Source of the DNA: DASYAE01 sp036501535
GTDB lineage: Bacteria > Actinomycetota > Actinomycetes > Streptomycetales > Catenulisporaceae
Direction: 5' to 3'
NCBI GenBank assembly: GCA_036501535.1
Contig: DASYAE010000226.1
Location: 1 to 39,055 of the forward strand
DNA length: 39,055 bases
The notes below the pieces were generated by a model. The model was not told the origin of the DNA. It searched no databases and saw nothing but the letters and a program-made list of their open reading frames with translations. The stretch's first letter is position 1, and each line of letters starts with the position of its first letter. Of this stretch, positions 16,634 to 25,020 are shown in pieces. Made by a program: the position numbers and the translations under genes.

Positions 16634-17944
16634 TCAGGCCCCGGACAGGAACTCGGCGAGGCCGGCGGCGAGCCGCCAGGGGTCGTCCGCGCCGCACAGC
16701 TCTCTGATGGAGTGCATGCCGAGCGAGGGGATGCCGACGTCGAAGGTCGGGATGCCCAGCCGGGCGGCGGTCAGCGGGCCGATCGTGGTGCCGCAGCGCA
16801 CGTCGTTGCGGGAGACGAAGTCCTGGACGGGCACCCCGGCGGCGGCGCAGGCGCGCAGCCATACCGCGCGGGTCGCGCCGTCTGTCGCGTAGTGCTGATT
16901 CGCGTTGAGCTTCAGGGCCGGGCCGCCGTTGATCCGCGGGCGGTGGTCCGGGTCGTGCTTCTCCGGGTAGTTCGGGTGCACCGCGTGGGCCAGGTCGGCC
17001 GAGCCGACCGACGAGCCGGCGAAGGCGCGGGCCCGGGCCTCCACGCCGCCGCCACGCACCTCGACGAGCCGGGAGAGCACCGTCTCCACGAACGGGCCGG
17101 AGGCGCCGGAGGCCGAGATCGAGCCGGTCTCCTCGTGGTCGAGTGCTGCGATGACCGGGATGGGGGGCTGTGCGGCGGCGTCGGCGTCGGCGTTGGCGTT
17201 GGCGGCTCTCTGTGCGGCGTCGATCAGGGCGGCGACACCGGCGTGGACCGAGCTGAGATTGTCCAGCCGGGACGAGGCGACCAGCTCCCGGTCGCGCCCG
17301 AGGTAGGTCGGGGCGGCCACGTCATAGGGCATCAGGTCCCAGCCGACGACCTGGCCGACCGGCACGCTCGCCTCGGCGGCCAGGAACTCGGCCAAGTCGC
17401 CGCGCTCGGGCCGGCCCAGGCCCCAGACCGGCATCAGCTGGGTCTGCGGGTTGAACCTGGCCGACTGGTTCACCTCCCGGTCCAGGTGGATGGCCAGCAG
17501 CGGGATGCGCAGCAGCGGCCGGCCGGCGGTCACCAGGGTCTCGGTGCCGTCCCGTAGCACCAGCCGGCCGGCCAGCCCGAGGTCGCGGTCGGTCCACGAG
17601 GCGTAGATCGGGGCGCCGTAGACCTCGACCGCGACCTGGCGCCAGCCCTCGCCGCCGGTGTCCGGCGCCGGCTTTACCCGGAAGCCGGGGGAGTCGGTGT
17701 GCGAGGCGGCGATCCGGAAGGGGCGCCAGGCCGGCGCGTCCGGCGGCAAGTACCAGGCGATCAGTGAGCCGTCGCGCACCGCGTAGCGGCCGCCGGGCTC
17801 GGCGTCCCAGGCGGCGGTCTCCTCGACCCGTCGGAATCCGGCGCCCTCGAGCCGCGCCGCCGCCTCGGCCACCGCGTGGTACTGGCTGGGCGAGGCGGCG
17901 ATGTACGCCATCAGGTCATCGGTGTGCGTCCGATCGAAGGTCAT
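16634..17944 (-). CDS. M18 family aspartyl aminopeptidase
   Basis: This 436-residue cytosolic zinc aminopeptidase removes N-terminal acidic residues from peptides. Characteristic M18 segments are present: AASHTDSPGFRVKP with a metal His, SRLDNLSS with the bridging Asp, DHEETGS with the catalytic Glu pair, SADLAHAVHPNYPEKHD, and GIPSLGMHSIRE near the end with the last His ligand. The length agrees with the family (about 430). A short Ala/Asp/Asn-rich insertion near residues 245-262 precedes the DHEETGS strand. The gene stands alone; no operon partner is evident. It is a housekeeping peptidase. Confidence 0.95.
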   Translation of the reverse strand: MTFDRTHTDDLMAYIAASPSQYHAVAEAAARLEGAGFRRVEETAAWDAEPGGRYAVRDGSLIAWYLPPDAPAWRPFRIAASHTDSPGFRVKPAPDTGGEGWRQVAVEVYGAPIYASWTDRDLGLAGRLVLRDGTETLVTAGRPLLRIPLLAIHLDREVNQSARFNPQTQLMPVWGLGRPERGDLAEFLAAEASVPVGQVVGWDLMPYDVAAPTYLGRDRELVASSRLDNLSSVHAGVAALIDAAQRAANANADADAAAQPPIPVIAALDHEETGSISASGASGPFVETVLSRLVEVRGGGVEARARAFAGSSVGSADLAHAVHPNYPEKHDPDHRPRINGGPALKLNANQHYATDGATRAVWLRACAAAGVPVQDFVSRNDVRCGTTIGPLTAARLGIPTFDVGIPSLGMHSIRELCGADDPWRLAAGLAEFLSGA

Positions 17945-18026
17945 GGCGCACAGATTACGACGAACCGCTCAGCGGCCTGCCGCCGCGGGTGGCGCGTCGC
18001 CCACGGCGGCACCGTAGCGGGTTGTG

Positions 18027-20969
18027 TCAGGTGATCCGCCGGCTGTAGACCGTCTTGGACCGCGTCAGCAGGACCGCGCCGAGCACGGTGGCCAGCGGGA
18101 CGACGATCACGGCGACGGCGATGCTGAGCCAGGGCACGGCGAAGGGCTCGCCCACGGCGGCCGCCACCTGGATTCCCGTCCTGCCGAGCATCGGGGGTTC
18201 GAGGCCGGTCCCCTGGTTCGAGGTGCCGTTGACCACCCTGACCATCATCGCGGCCGCGGCGAAGCCGATCGGCACGCCGATCAGGGCGCCCAGACCGGTG
18301 ATCACCAGCACGGTGGACCCGGCCACGATCCGGCGGGTCGCCGGGGCGGCGCCGACCGCGTCGAGGGTCTCCAGGTCGGCCCGCGCGTCGGTGATGGCCA
18401 GGCCGGTGGCGATCGCCGCGGCCCCGACGGTGAGGAGCGCCGCGAGCGCGAGTACGGCCAGCACGATCGTGCTCAGATTGCTCTGGTAGCCGGTGGCCAC
18501 CACCAGGCCGCTCTTCAGGCCGTCCGCAGCGAGAATCTGGTCTGCCTGCGCCTCCTGGTTCGCGGTGATGTGCGAGGTGAGGTCGATGACCAGGGTCTGT
18601 CTGCCGCTGGAGGTCAGCCCGAGTTTCTTCGCCGCGGCCGGGGAGATCCAGACGCCCGGGTCGGGGACTGCGGCAGGGCTCTCATAGACCGCCGGGAGGG
18701 TGATGCGCTCGGGCGGGACGCCGGCCGCGTCGATCTGATCGGCCGTCAGTTGGGCCCGGCCGCCGGAGACCACGCCGGTGTCGAAGACCACGATCCCGCC
18801 GCTGTCGAGGGCGGAGGCGGCCGCCGCGTCGGTGATACCGGTGACCTGCTTGAACAACGCCGCATCGCCGATCAGCACGCCCTCGCTGTCGGACGGCTGG
18901 ACGTCGGAGAGCACGTCGCAGCCGCCGTCGCGGATCTGGTTGGCGGGGGCGGAGCCGGGGGCGGTCACCTGGTCGACGGGGCCCAGGCTCGGACAGCTCT
19001 GGCCGGGGCCGAGCAGGGCGAGGTGCCAGAGCGGTTTTCCGGAGACGTTATCCTCGCCGTCGGTGTTCACCGCCTGCGTGGTGAAGTGGTCGGCGGCCGG
19101 GAGGACGCCGGAGAGCTGCTTGACGAGGGCCGCGGCCTGCGCCGATCCGGTGACTTGGACGGCGACTTGATCCGAACGCAGCGGCGGCTTGTACTCGGTG
19201 CCCTGCTGCGCGATATAGCTGGTACCCCAGATGGCGGCGGCCACCGCGCCGGCGACCGCGGCGAACATGGCGGCGACCGCGGGCGTGGTGCGGCCGGTGT
19301 GCCGAGCGCCGTCCCGCAGGGCGAGCCGCGGGCCGAGCGGGAGCATGCGCCCTGCGAAGGCCGCGAGGTGCAGGAGGACCGGCGTGCACATGATCGCGCC
19401 GATCTCCAGCAGGGCGAGTCCCCCGATGACTATCGCGAGATCGGCCCCATAGCTGCCCCCGCCGCCGAACAGGTTCAGGCCGATTCCGGCTGGCCTATTC
19501 GTCGAGTCGGCTGTGGATATCGCGTGGGCGGTGCCATAAGCCGCCGCACCGATACCCGCGGCGACCATCGCGAGACCGCCGAGCGGCAGCTTCCACCGGC
19601 GGCCACGCACGACCCGGCGGTCCAGCAGGGTGCTGAGGATGTCCTGACGGCTGACCGACCGGGCCGGGACGAGGGCGCAGGCCAGCCCGATCAGGACGGC
19701 CAGCACGGCGGCCCCGCCGATCTGCAGGGGGCTGACGGTCAGCGCGCCGGACAGCCGGTCGGAGAAGTGCCAGGCGAAGCCCAGGCCCGCGGCGCCCGCG
19801 GCGATGCCGAGGCCGGTGCCGAGCACTGCTCCCACCGCGCCGAGCACGATCCCCTCGGCCAGCACCATCCGCCGCAGCTGTCTGCGATCCGCGCCGGCCG
19901 AGCCGATCAGCGCGTACTCCCGGCGCCGCCGCCTGGCACCGACCGCGAAGGCGGGGCCGGCCAGCAGCACCGCCTCGAGCAGCGTCATGCCGACGGCGAT
20001 CGCCGCCACCGCGTAGGTCGCCTCCTGCCCGCTGAACGGGTTGTAGCCCGGTTCCGCTCCCACCAACTGCTGCTCGGCCGAGTAATAAGGGACGTGTGAC
20101 GCCGGCGGGGGATTCTCGGCGACCTCGCGCGACACCACGACGTAGCCGCCCTTGTTCAGCGCCTCGACCTGGCTCCAGGACACCCCGCCCGGATTGATGA
20201 CGTAGTCCCCGACCAGGCCCGCACCGGCGGCGGCCGGCGCAGAGGGTAGCGTGACGGCGGTGGTGTCGTGCACGGAGTTCGGCTCGCGCACGATGCCGAC
20301 CACGGTGAACCGCGCGTCCCGGCCGCTCGCGGCGGATCTCGCCGCGAGCGTGACGCTGGAGCCGACCGAGGCGCCGAGCTGCTGCGCGGCCGACTCGGTC
20401 AGCACGACCTCCGAGGCGCTGTGCGGCATCCGACCCGCCGTCAGATCGTAGAGGCCGGCGGTCGCGGGGTTGTCGAGAGCGAGCTGGTCGTAGTTCAGGA
20501 AGGCGTAGCCGCCCAGGCCCTGCATCTCGGCGTCCGGCGCCGTCGTCGAGGGCAGCAGGGTGGCGTGCGGCAGCGTCTTCTTCAGAATCGCCGTGCTCTG
20601 CGCCGCGGTGAGCCCGTTGGTGGGAGTGACGATCGTGCTGCCTGCGAGTTTTCCGCTGGCCCGGGCACTGGCGATGGCCTTCGCGACCAAGGGGTCGACG
20701 TTCTGCGGATCGAGGCTCGGCGTCTGGTCGATGGCGATCGGCATTGCCGGGTCGAGGAAGGCGTCGCTCGCGCCGAGGTCCCGGTTTGCCTGTTCGGCGA
20801 CGGTCAGCCGGTCGCTGTTGACGATCGTGTCGGCGGCCACCACTCCGAAGGTGGGCAGCGCGAGCATCAGCGCGACCAGGATGCTGCGCACCTTGTGCAT
20901 CCGGGCCTCGCGCCGGGCGATGCGCAGCGCCGCGCGCCACGAGCCCGCCCATCCGAACTCAGCGCTCAC
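18027..20969 (-). CDS. ABC transporter permease, FtsX/MacB family (980 aa, two FtsX domains)
   Basis: This is a large integral membrane protein. An N-terminal membrane helix (about 27-47) is followed by a long extracytoplasmic domain (about 50-315), a first FtsX block of helices (about 320-540), further helices near 580, a second extracytoplasmic domain (about 600-830), and a final FtsX block with three helices (about 835-975). This duplicated layout is typical of actinobacterial permeases that work as single fused subunits with a LolD/MacB-type ATPase. Its ATG overlaps the ATPase stop by 4 bp (ATGA), so the pair is translationally coupled. The transported substrate is unknown. Such PadR-linked systems often export drugs, peptides or lipids in response to envelope stress. 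Confidence 0.92.
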   Translation of the reverse strand: MSAEFGWAGSWRAALRIARREARMHKVRSILVALMLALPTFGVVAADTIVNSDRLTVAEQANRDLGASDAFLDPAMPIAIDQTPSLDPQNVDPLVAKAIASARASGKLAGSTIVTPTNGLTAAQSTAILKKTLPHATLLPSTTAPDAEMQGLGGYAFLNYDQLALDNPATAGLYDLTAGRMPHSASEVVLTESAAQQLGASVGSSVTLAARSAASGRDARFTVVGIVREPNSVHDTTAVTLPSAPAAAGAGLVGDYVINPGGVSWSQVEALNKGGYVVVSREVAENPPPASHVPYYSAEQQLVGAEPGYNPFSGQEATYAVAAIAVGMTLLEAVLLAGPAFAVGARRRRREYALIGSAGADRRQLRRMVLAEGIVLGAVGAVLGTGLGIAAGAAGLGFAWHFSDRLSGALTVSPLQIGGAAVLAVLIGLACALVPARSVSRQDILSTLLDRRVVRGRRWKLPLGGLAMVAAGIGAAAYGTAHAISTADSTNRPAGIGLNLFGGGGSYGADLAIVIGGLALLEIGAIMCTPVLLHLAAFAGRMLPLGPRLALRDGARHTGRTTPAVAAMFAAVAGAVAAAIWGTSYIAQQGTEYKPPLRSDQVAVQVTGSAQAAALVKQLSGVLPAADHFTTQAVNTDGEDNVSGKPLWHLALLGPGQSCPSLGPVDQVTAPGSAPANQIRDGGCDVLSDVQPSDSEGVLIGDAALFKQVTGITDAAAASALDSGGIVVFDTGVVSGGRAQLTADQIDAAGVPPERITLPAVYESPAAVPDPGVWISPAAAKKLGLTSSGRQTLVIDLTSHITANQEAQADQILAADGLKSGLVVATGYQSNLSTIVLAVLALAALLTVGAAAIATGLAITDARADLETLDAVGAAPATRRIVAGSTVLVITGLGALIGVPIGFAAAAMMVRVVNGTSNQGTGLEPPMLGRTGIQVAAAVGEPFAVPWLSIAVAVIVVPLATVLGAVLLTRSKTVYSRRIT

Positions 20970-21709
20970 TGTGCTGCCGCCCCTGGGGCCACGGCCGCGA
21001 GCCCCGAAGCGTCCGCTCCGACCGTGTCGACGATCTTCCCGTCGCGCAGAAACACCGTGCGATCCGCATAGGCCGCGTAGCGCGCCTCATGCGTGACCAG
21101 GATTCCGGCCGCGCCCGCGTCGCACCGGGCCCGCAGCACCGTGAGCACCGCCTCAGAGGTCTTCGAGTCGAGCGCGCCGGTCGGCTCGTCGGCGAGCACC
21201 AGGCGGCGCCGGCCGATCAGGGCCCTGGCGATCGCGGTGCGCTGGCGCTGCCCGCCGGACATCTCGTCCGGGAACCGGTCGCCGAGCCCGTCCAGGCCCA
21301 CCTCGGCCAGCGCCTTCTCGGCCTTGCGGCGGGCCTTGCCGATACGCATCCCGTTCAGCTCAAGGGGCAGCGCCACGTTCTCCGCCGCGGTCAGCGCCGG
21401 GACCAGGTTGTAGTCCTGGAATACGTAGCCGATGCTGGTGCGCCGCAGCTTGGCCAGCCTGCGCTTGTTCAGGCCGGCCAGATATACACCCTCGACCACC
21501 ACGTTGCCCGAAGACGGCGAGTCCAGCCCGCCGGCCAGCGACAGCAGAGTGGTCTTGCCGGACCCGCTGGGGCCCATCACCGCGACGAGCTCGCCCGCGG
21601 CCACGTCGAGCGAGACGCCGACCAGGGCGCACACCTCGGTCTCCCCGGCCCCGTACACCCGGGTCAGGTCGCGCAGACTCACCACGGGACCTACTGGTTC
21701 CTTCGACAT
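20966..21709 (-). CDS. ABC transporter ATP-binding protein, LolD/MacB type
   Basis: This 247-residue ATPase has Walker A GPSGSGKTT (46-54), Q-loop FQDYNLVPALTAAEN, signature MSGGQRQR, Walker B LVLADEPTG with GALDS, and the switch His in LVTHEARYA. The Q-loop and the DEPTGALD pattern place it in the LolD/MacB branch, whose partners are FtsX-type permeases such as the next gene. The ATG at 21709 lies 19 bp inside the end of the PadR gene, and the stop overlaps the permease start. The three genes thus form one compact operon. Confidence 0.95.
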   Translation of the reverse strand: MSKEPVGPVVSLRDLTRVYGAGETEVCALVGVSLDVAAGELVAVMGPSGSGKTTLLSLAGGLDSPSSGNVVVEGVYLAGLNKRRLAKLRRTSIGYVFQDYNLVPALTAAENVALPLELNGMRIGKARRKAEKALAEVGLDGLGDRFPDEMSGGQRQRTAIARALIGRRRLVLADEPTGALDSKTSEAVLTVLRARCDAGAAGILVTHEARYAAYADRTVFLRDGKIVDTVGADASGLAAVAPGAAAQ

Positions 21710-22206
21710 ACCTGCTCCTCCACATGGTCCAGCCAGCGGATCTCCGCCTCTGCCTGGAAGATCTGCGCCTCGACGACCAGGGCCCAGGCCAGGTGCGCCG
21801 GGCCGGCGCGCAGTTTGCGCCGGGTCATCTCCTGCATCGCGGCCTGGACGTGGCCGCGCTGTGCTTGGACGAGGGCCGCCACGTCCACGCCGGGCACGGT
21901 GACGGCGAGGGCGAGCTTCATGGCCAGCTCGTCGCGGGGCCGCTCGTCCAACGTGATCGGCCGGGCGAACCAGTCGGCCAGTTCGCCCGCCCCCGATTCG
22001 GTGATCTCGTAGACGACGTGCCCTTCCGGATCCTCGCCGGTCTTCGCGACCAGCCCGTCCCGCTCCAGCCGGCCGAGCGTGGTGTAGATCTGGCCGATGT
22101 TGACCGGCCACGCAGACCCGGTGGCCTCCTCGAACGCGGCGCGCAGCTGGTAGCCGTATCCGGGCTGATCACGCAGCAGCGCGAGGATGCCGTGCTTAAT
22201 CGACAT
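21691..22206 (-). CDS. PadR-family transcriptional regulator
   Basis: This 171-residue protein has an N-terminal winged helix (MSIKHGILALLRDQPGYG, then QIYTTLGRLERDGLV) and a C-terminal helical dimerisation domain of the Vir_act_alpha_C type with QRGHVQAAMQEM and a terminal WLDHVEE helix. PadR proteins usually repress the transporter genes they sit with until a toxic ligand is bound. It is the first gene of the ABC operon and overlaps the ATPase start. A palindromic site immediately upstream (22247-22278) is the probable autoregulatory operator. The start ATG at 22206 is the only one consistent with the PadR domain; the 888-codon open frame it belongs to is a shadow of other genes. Confidence 0.93.
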   Translation of the reverse strand: MSIKHGILALLRDQPGYGYQLRAAFEEATGSAWPVNIGQIYTTLGRLERDGLVAKTGEDPEGHVVYEITESGAGELADWFARPITLDERPRDELAMKLALAVTVPGVDVAALVQAQRGHVQAAMQEMTRRKLRAGPAHLAWALVVEAQIFQAEAEIRWLDHVEEQVCRRNQ

Positions 22207-22246
22207 CGGCGGCTGCCTGTGCGGCGGGTGGCTGCTCCGAACGGTC

Positions 22247-22278
22247 GTGCATACCAAGTATGTATACCCGGTATGCAC
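22247..22278. promoter_or_regulatory. PadR operator candidate
   Basis: A perfect 9-bp inverted repeat, GTGCATACC (22247-22255) and GGTATGCAC (22270-22278), surrounds an AT-rich centre that itself contains CATAC-CAA-GTATG and GTATAC palindromes. It lies 41 bp upstream of the PadR start and 150 bp upstream of the divergent oxidoreductase. Confidence 0.7.
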
Positions 22279-22428
22279 GTAAGCTGCAAGAGCAGGGGCC
22301 GGGCTCGACGACCCCCGGGCCCGGCCCCTGCGCCCGGCGCTCGGACGGCCCGTCAGATCGCCGGATCTCCGGACGGGCAGACGCCCGGAAGACCAGTCAG
22401 ATCCAGCGCGCGCGAGAGGCGGCCGCCG

Positions 22429-23406
22429 ATGAAGGCGATCCAGATCCCGGAACCCGGCGGGCCCGAGGCCCTGGTGTGGTCGGACGCACCCGATCCCGGG
22501 GCCGGTGCGGGCGAGGTGGTGATCGAGATCGCCGCCTCCGCGGTGAACCGCGCGGACCTGTTGCAGCGTCAGGGCCACTACGACCCGCCGCCCGGCGCCA
22601 GCAGCGTGCCCGGCCTGGAGTGCTCCGGCCGGATCGCCGAACTCGGCGCCGGGGTGTCCGGCTGGGCGGTCGGCGACGAGGTCTGCGCGCTGCTGTCCGG
22701 GGGCGGTTACGCCGAACGCGTGGCGGTGCCGGCCGGGCAGGTGCTGCCGGTGCCGGACGGGATCGGCCTGGTCGAGGCCGCCGGCCTGCCGGAGGCGGTC
22801 TGCACGGTCTGGTCGAACATCTTCATGGGCGCCGGCCTGCAGCAGCGCGAGACGCTCCTGGTGCACGGCGGTGCGGGCGGCGTCGGCACCACCGCGATCC
22901 AGCTGGCCAAGGCACTCGGCGCGCGGGTCGTCGCGACGGCCGGCTCGCCGGAGAAGACGGCCCGCTGCCTCGAGCTGGGCGCGGACGCGGCGATCGACTA
23001 CCACGCCGAGGACTTCGTGAAGCGGGTGCACGAGATCACCGACGGCCACGGCGCTGACGTCATCCTGGACGTGATGGGCGCGTCGTATCTGGACCGGAAT
23101 CTCGACGCGCTGGCCATCTCGGGGCGGCTCGTCGTGGTAGGCATGCAGGGCGGGCGTAAGGCCGAACTCGACCTCGGCAAGATGATGGCCAAGCGGTGCG
23201 CGATCCTGTCCACGACGCTGCGGGCCAGGCCGGTGGACGAGAAGTCGGCGATCGTCGCGTCGGTGCGCCAGCACGTCTGGCCGCTGGTCGCGGACGGCAA
23301 GCTGACGGTGGTCGTGGAACGGGTGGTGCCGATGGCGCAGGCCGCCGACGCGCACCGGGCGATCGAGGCCGGCGCGCATGTCGGCAAGGTCGTGCTGGTC
23401 AACTGA
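22429..23406 (+). CDS. NAD(P)H quinone oxidoreductase, PIG3 family (MDR superfamily)
   Basis: This 325-residue zinc-free medium-chain reductase begins MKAIQIPEPGGPEALVW. It shows the quinone-reductase segment ASAVNRADLLQRQGHYDPPPG, the cofactor-binding loop HGGAGGVGTTAIQLAK and the family C-terminus HVGKVVLV. The NRADLLQRxGxYPPPxGAS pattern is characteristic of the PIG3/TP53I3-like group, which uses NADPH to reduce quinones. The ATG at 22429 follows a GAGAGG site. The upstream in-frame extension belongs to sequence opposite PadR and is not coding. The gene is divergent from the PadR operon. Bpa follows 90 bp downstream. Confidence 0.93.
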   Translation: MKAIQIPEPGGPEALVWSDAPDPGAGAGEVVIEIAASAVNRADLLQRQGHYDPPPGASSVPGLECSGRIAELGAGVSGWAVGDEVCALLSGGGYAERVAVPAGQVLPVPDGIGLVEAAGLPEAVCTVWSNIFMGAGLQQRETLLVHGGAGGVGTTAIQLAKALGARVVATAGSPEKTARCLELGADAAIDYHAEDFVKRVHEITDGHGADVILDVMGASYLDRNLDALAISGRLVVVGMQGGRKAELDLGKMMAKRCAILSTTLRARPVDEKSAIVASVRQHVWPLVADGKLTVVVERVVPMAQAADAHRAIEAGAHVGKVVLVN

Positions 23407-23496
23407 GCCGCGCCGAGTCGGGCCCTCGTATGTCGGGCCGGGTAGGTAGAGTGCTGTTGATCGCCGGATGACGGACGACCGGAGGACGCAGGGACG

Positions 23497-24105
23497 ATGG
23501 GTGTGCGAAGCGAGCAGTACCAGGACCAGCCAGGCCTGCCCGGGGTGGTGCACGTCTCGGAACAGGCGCAGTTCCCCACGGCCCGCTACGTAGTCGTGGG
23601 CCAGGACGGGCGGCCGGTCCAAGGGGAGCCGATGGAGGACCCGGACTCGGAGCTCGCGCACGGCGGCGAGGACCCGGCCAGCGTGGCCGAGATGGTCGAG
23701 CAGCCGGCGAAGGTCATGCGGATCGGCTCGATGATCAAACAGCTGCTCGAGGAGGTCCGGGCGGCGCCGCTGGACGAGGCCAGCCGGGTCCGGCTCAAGG
23801 AGATCCACAAGTCGTCCATCGCCGAGCTGGAGAAGGGCCTGGCCCCGGAGCTGATCAGCGAGCTGGAGCGGCTCTCGCTGCCGTTCGCCGAGGACGGCGT
23901 GCCGAGCGAGGCGGAGCTGCGGATCGCCCAGGCCCAGCTGGTCGGCTGGCTGGAGGGCCTGTTCCACGGCATCCAGACGGCGCTGTTCGCCCAGCAGATG
24001 GCGGCCCGGGCGCAGCTGGAGCAGATGCGCCGCGCGCTGCCCCCGGGCGCGTCGGCCGACATGCCGCAACGGCCCGATTCGGGGGCGTCGGGGCCGTACC
24101 TGTAG
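23497..24105 (+). CDS. bpa: Bacterial proteasome activator Bpa (PafE family)
   Basis: This 202-residue protein matches Bpa/PafE of actinobacteria, an ATP-independent ring that opens the 20S proteasome gate and feeds unfolded proteins such as HspR. The conserved four-helix core runs from EQPAKVMRIGSMIKQLLEEV to HGIQTALFAQQMAARAQLEQ (about 68-182). The extreme C-terminus is GPYL, corresponding to the GQYL docking tail that inserts between proteasome alpha subunits in Mycobacterium. Gln is replaced by Pro, while the penultimate Tyr and the last Leu are kept. The N-terminal 65 residues are variable and probably disordered. It has its own start 90 bp after the oxidoreductase and ends at a strong bidirectional terminator. 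Confidence 0.95.
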   Translation: MGVRSEQYQDQPGLPGVVHVSEQAQFPTARYVVVGQDGRPVQGEPMEDPDSELAHGGEDPASVAEMVEQPAKVMRIGSMIKQLLEEVRAAPLDEASRVRLKEIHKSSIAELEKGLAPELISELERLSLPFAEDGVPSEAELRIAQAQLVGWLEGLFHGIQTALFAQQMAARAQLEQMRRALPPGASADMPQRPDSGASGPYL

Positions 24106-24143
24106 CCGCTGTAGCCGCGCCTTCGGCTCTGGAACTCGAACTA

Positions 24144-24187
24144 ACGCACTGTGGGGCCGTCCCGGTCGGGACGGCCCCACAGTGCGT
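24144..24187. terminator. Bidirectional terminator between bpa and the split-barrel gene
   Basis: A perfect 20-bp stem (24144-24163 with 24168-24187; arm begins ACGCACTGTGGGGCC) closes over the 4-base loop GGTC between two convergent genes, 39 bp from the bpa stop and 19 bp from the opposite stop. Confidence 0.85.
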
Positions 24188-24205
24188 ATCGGGTCCTGTG
24201 CCGGA

Positions 24206-24724
24206 CTATTCGGCGTCGAAATCCCAGCGGGTCTGACCGAACGGCTCGCCCTTGCTGAAGCCCCACGCCTCCGCCGGCGCCACCTCGAAGACGATCGCGC
24301 CGCCGGGCCCGTTGAACGTGTCGTCGTCGGCGAGCCTGAAGGCCCAGGGCTCGCCATATTTCTCGCGGTAGGTGTCCGCGATCCGCTGCAGCAGCGCCCG
24401 GTCCCGCACCTGGACGGCCTCGCCGTGCAGGACGATGTCGAAGCCGTCCGCCCAGGCGTTGCAGCCGGTGATCACCGCGCAGTGCGGATCGGCCGCGATG
24501 TTCTTCGCCTTCCGCTCGCCGGGACCGGTGGAGAAGTAGAACGCGCCGTCCAGCCAGACCGCCACCACCGGGGTGACGTGCAGCCGTCCGTTCGGCCGAA
24601 TGGTGGACACCCAGAACAGTTCCGCCTGCTCCAGCCTGGCGCGCGCGTCCGGCCAAGGCGTCGCCTTGGCGTCCTTGTCGCTGTAAACCGTGTCGAGCCT
24701 GGTCTTCGGCGAACGCTCGGTCAT
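24206..24724 (-). CDS. Pyridoxamine 5'-phosphate oxidase-like split-barrel (FMN/F420) protein
   Basis: This 172-residue protein has the split beta-barrel pattern LFWVSTIRPNGRLHVTPVVA, then GAFYFSTGPGERKAKNIAADP (quoted in parts of the family consensus). This is the signature of PNPOx-like and F420-dependent (FDOR) proteins that bind FMN or F420 at a dimer interface. The C-terminal half, with AVITGCNAWADGFDIVLHGEAVQV and YGEPWAFRL, is typical of the actinobacterial group. The substrate is unknown. The ATG at 24724 follows a GGAAGGG-rich leader. The gene is monocistronic and divergent from the YVTN gene. Confidence 0.85.
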   Translation of the reverse strand: MTERSPKTRLDTVYSDKDAKATPWPDARARLEQAELFWVSTIRPNGRLHVTPVVAVWLDGAFYFSTGPGERKAKNIAADPHCAVITGCNAWADGFDIVLHGEAVQVRDRALLQRIADTYREKYGEPWAFRLADDDTFNGPGGAIVFEVAPAEAWGFSKGEPFGQTRWDFDAE

Positions 24725-24857
24725 GGTCTTCGTCCCTTCCTCAGAGCCTGCGATCCAGTACGACCTTCGCCCGCTCAGACGAACGGCGCAGCCCGAACTC
24801 ATCGCGCGGCGCCAGTGGGACGGTCCGCGGCCGCATCAGGGTTCGTTCGAAAATTTG

Positions 24858-24887
24858 TTCGACAGTGTGGCCGGATCGCAGTACAAT
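24858..24887 (+). promoter_or_regulatory. Probable promoter of the YVTN-propeller gene
   Basis: TTCGAC (24858-24863) and TACAAT (24882-24887) are 18 bp apart, within the only AT-rich part of the 296-bp divergent gap 24725-25020. A near-palindrome TTCGAAAATTTGTTCGA overlaps the -35. Transcription would start about 125 bp before the assumed start codon. Confidence 0.5.
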
Positions 24888-25020
24888 GACCCCGCGGTTC
24901 AGGGAGGCGCCACACCGCGGGGGATCAATCGGCTTCAGTGGGCGCGCGCCGTCGTCCGGCCGCGCGCTGCGCGCTTCGGTCCGCTCTCGGGACAAGCGCA
25001 GCGGGTTCCCGTTCGTTGTC

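Noticed and set aside
18024..20099. A 691-codon plus-strand open frame opposite the permease
   Set aside because: It is Gly/Asp/Arg-rich low-complexity sequence with no domains and lies exactly opposite a convincing FtsX-type permease.
21691..24357. An 888-codon open frame on the minus strand spanning the oxidoreductase and bpa genes
   Set aside because: Only its last 171 codons (PadR) are protein-like; the rest is an Arg/Pro-rich antisense shadow of two clearly conserved plus-strand genes.
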